Source: Deltaproteobacteria bacterium (GTDB lineage Bacteria > Desulfobacterota > Syntrophia > Syntrophales > Smithellaceae). Taken from it: DNA of 64,000 nucleotides. The notes below the pieces were generated by a model. The model saw only the letters and a list, made by a program, of their open reading frames with translations. It had not been told where the DNA came from and ran no database searches. The translations under genes were made by a program, and so were the position numbers. The first letter of the stretch is position 1; every line of letters starts with the position of its first letter. The DNA is taken from assembly GCA_022710585.1 (NCBI GenBank), contig JAKLGV010000005.1:68053-132052 (forward strand), given 5' to 3'. Below, piece by piece: positions 62,534 to 64,000 of this stretch.

Positions 62534-63301
62534 ATGAAGACAGCAGGAATTGATGTAGGCTCCGTCACCGCGAAGGCGGCTATACTTACAGGCAGGAAAA
62601 TCATAGCCACCAAAGTTATTTTTACCGGATACAACGCTGAAGCCGCAGGGCTTAGGGTTTATGAAGAAGTTCTGAAAGACGCGGGCATTGATAAACACAA
62701 GGTGGCGAAAATTGTTTCCACCGGCTACGGCCGCAACAGCGTTAAATTTGCCGACAAAACCTATACGGAAATCATGTGCCACGCGGCGGGAGCCCATTTC
62801 CTGAACCCGCATATCCGCTCCATCATTGATATCGGCGGGCAGGACAGCAAAGGCATATTGCTCGACGATAACGGCAAGGTGAAAAACTTTGTCATGAACG
62901 ATAAATGCGCTGCCGGAACAGGCCGTTTTCTGGAAGTGATGGCGCGGGCGATGGAAGTCAATCTTGATGAATTCGGCGCGATGTCCATCAAATCGAAAAA
63001 GCCTGCCAAAATAAGCAGCCTTTGCACAGTTTTCGCGGAGTCGGAAGTCATTTCGCTGATTGCCAAGGGAGAACAAAGGCAGGATATCATCGCCGGTATT
63101 CACGAATCCATTGCCTCCAGGATTTCATCTATGATCGGGCGGGTAGGCATTAAGGAACCGGTAATGATTACGGGTGGCGTGGCTCATAATGTCGGGGTTG
63201 TCCATGCGCTGGAGAAGAAGCTGGGAATGAAAATCGAAGTTTCCCCTTACGCGCAGGTGAACGGCGCAATCGGCGCCGCCTTTCTGGCAGCGTCGTTATA
63301 A
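62534..63301 (+). CDS. 2-hydroxyacyl-CoA dehydratase / benzoyl-CoA reductase activase (HgdC/BcrA-BadF family)
   Basis: 255 residues, ASKHA-fold ATPase. The phosphate-1 loop AGIDVGSVTAKAA opens the protein; IVSTGYGRNSV, IIDIGGQDSKGI and the second phosphate loop ITGGVAHNVGVV follow. The two cysteines that hold the dimer-bridging 4Fe-4S cluster are in NDKCAAGTGRF (~125) and SLCTVFAESEV (~164). The short single-domain length is that of homodimeric HgdC-type activases. It would deliver low-potential electrons with ATP hydrolysis to the dehydratase pair at 57267-59586, from which it is separated by three accessory genes. Confidence 0.93.
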   Translation: MKTAGIDVGSVTAKAAILTGRKIIATKVIFTGYNAEAAGLRVYEEVLKDAGIDKHKVAKIVSTGYGRNSVKFADKTYTEIMCHAAGAHFLNPHIRSIIDIGGQDSKGILLDDNGKVKNFVMNDKCAAGTGRFLEVMARAMEVNLDEFGAMSIKSKKPAKISSLCTVFAESEVISLIAKGEQRQDIIAGIHESIASRISSMIGRVGIKEPVMITGGVAHNVGVVHALEKKLGMKIEVSPYAQVNGAIGAAFLAASL

Positions 63302-63308
63302 CAAAAAA

Positions 63309-63401
63309 TGTCATTCCGAACACCGATGTATTGGTGTGAGGAATCTTTAAGATGATATAATTATTCAAAACAAGATTTCTCGCTTCGCTTCGAAATGACA
63401 A
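63309..63401. repeat. MITE-like short interspersed element, copy 2
   Basis: A 93-bp element with imperfect terminal inverted repeats (TGTCATTCCGAA / TTCGAAATGACA). Its right 29 bases are identical, in inverse orientation, to 9864-9892. A second internal stem (CACCGATGTATTGGTG) lies at the left. It is directly after the activase gene. Confidence 0.75.
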
Positions 63402-63510
63402 GATAAATAATTGCGACACAGTCTCTTTTTTACTTGACAGGTTCTAAACGCATCACGGCGTACTTGGGGAATACGCCCTACATTCTATGAATGGAGTTTC
63501 AATAACAAAT

Positions 63511-63990
63511 ATGTCAACAGATTACGATTTCATGAAAATAGCCCTGGAGGAAGCCGAGTCGGGATACCGCCGTGGAGAGGTTCCTGTTGGCGCGGTGCTG
63601 GTGCGAGACGGCATTGTTTTAGCCCAGGCTCACAATTCACCTATTGCCAATAATGATCCTTCAGCGCATGCAGAGATGCTGGTTTTAAGAAAAGCAGGAG
63701 AAATATTGGGCAATTACCGTCTTGCGGGAATGGAGCTTTATGTAACGATCGAACCTTGCATCATGTGCGCGGGGGCGATTGTTCACGCTCGAATAGAACG
63801 GGTGATTTTCGGGGCTCGCGACCAGAAATACGGCGCGGTAGTTTCCTTATATAATATTTTTGATGATAAGCGATTGAATCATCAGGTGAAAATAACGGAA
63901 GGTATATTAAAGGAAGAGTGCGGCGAAATTATCAGTAGATTTTTTAAGGAAAAGAGGGTAACATCCGCTCCGCTTCGGCAACTTGATTAA
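63511..63990 (+). CDS. tadA: tRNA-specific adenosine deaminase TadA
   Basis: 159 residues from the ATG at 63511, which gives the usual short N-terminus (MSTDYDFMKIALEEAESGYRRGEVPVGAVLV). The zinc and catalytic signature is complete: H-A-E (~53-55, in PSAHAEMLVLRKAGE) and PCIMCAGAI (~82-90). RIERVIFGARDQKYGAVVS is also typical of TadA. It converts A34 to inosine in tRNA-Arg(ACG), whose gene is at 36557. The ORF ends 10 bp before the window edge. Confidence 0.95.
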   Translation: MSTDYDFMKIALEEAESGYRRGEVPVGAVLVRDGIVLAQAHNSPIANNDPSAHAEMLVLRKAGEILGNYRLAGMELYVTIEPCIMCAGAIVHARIERVIFGARDQKYGAVVSLYNIFDDKRLNHQVKITEGILKEECGEIISRFFKEKRVTSAPLRQLD

Positions 63991-64000
63991 ACGCGGAGAG

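Noticed and set aside
63985..64000. Possible start of a tRNA-Ser or SRP RNA gene at the right edge (GGAGAG)
   Set aside because: Only six bases are visible. They equal the first bases of the tRNA-Ser(GCT) gene in this window, but this is far too short to call.
1..64000. CRISPR arrays, prophage, transposase or rRNA genes
   Set aside because: No regularly spaced repeat array, no phage structural or integrase gene, no transposase and no rRNA sequence were seen.

Overview
The window reads as a chromosomal segment of an anaerobic, probably syntrophic deltaproteobacterium of the Syntrophales (Smithella/Syntrophus) type. This is an inference from gene content: a benzoyl-CoA-reductase/2-hydroxyacyl-CoA-dehydratase gene pair with its activase, an acetoacetate-decarboxylase-like protein, citramalate-based isoleucine synthesis, many sigma-54, HD-GYP and PilZ signalling genes, and short interspersed repeats. 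There is no rRNA, CRISPR array, transposase or prophage gene.

Layout. 1-4.0 kb holds pieces of a type I restriction-modification locus (HsdS end, AlbA/Schlafen-type protein, HsdM, possible HsdS remnant). 4.0-10 kb is a mixed set: DedA and DUF1003 membrane proteins, a metallo-beta-lactamase-fold hydrolase, a 45-residue protein with its own terminator, a TPM-domain pair, an acetoacetate-decarboxylase-like enzyme and a zinc-ribbon protein. 10-19.4 kb has PilZ, a large bifunctional PBP, a double-receiver HD-GYP protein, a MATE exporter and MgtE. 19.4-23.5 kb is a minus-strand group pairing two glutamine-amidotransferase synthases (PdxST and HisHF) with a radical SAM protein. 23.6-36.6 kb is housekeeping: MnmG, CimA, a Sua5-family protein, RNase E/G, ProC, YggT, YggU, MurJ, SerS and three tRNAs (Ser-TGA, Ser-GCT, Arg-ACG). 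37.2-44.1 kb is a complete trpEGDCFBA operon with a Trp leader peptide. 44.5-52.4 kb carries a fused diadenylate cyclase-YbbR protein, a ferritin-like protein, a ferredoxin-type protein and a sigma-54 two-component pair. 52.7-57.1 kb holds a predicted sigma-54 small RNA, RarA, TrpB2 with a second Trp leader, and a DUF523/DUF1722 protein. 57.3-64 kb holds the dehydratase pair, an accessory insert (AbrB-like, TPR and possible HEPN proteins), the activase and TadA.

Regulation is the most interesting part. Three biosynthetic units have ribosome-mediated attenuation signals that can be read directly: trpE (leader with four Trp codons), a stand-alone trpB2 (a second leader with four Trp codons in the same N-W-W-W-W context), and cimA (a leader with eleven Ile codons). 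Each has a promoter upstream and an intrinsic terminator before the gene. A short transcript of about 120 nt, with a -24/-12 (sigma-54) promoter and an intrinsic terminator, lies divergent from a histidine kinase/sigma-54 activator operon. Repeated GTCGA/CGACA-type motifs fill the shared intergenic region. This suggests a self-contained two-component-system-to-small-RNA circuit and is the best candidate for an undescribed system here.

All product names come from reading motifs and overall protein appearance. No database search was run.
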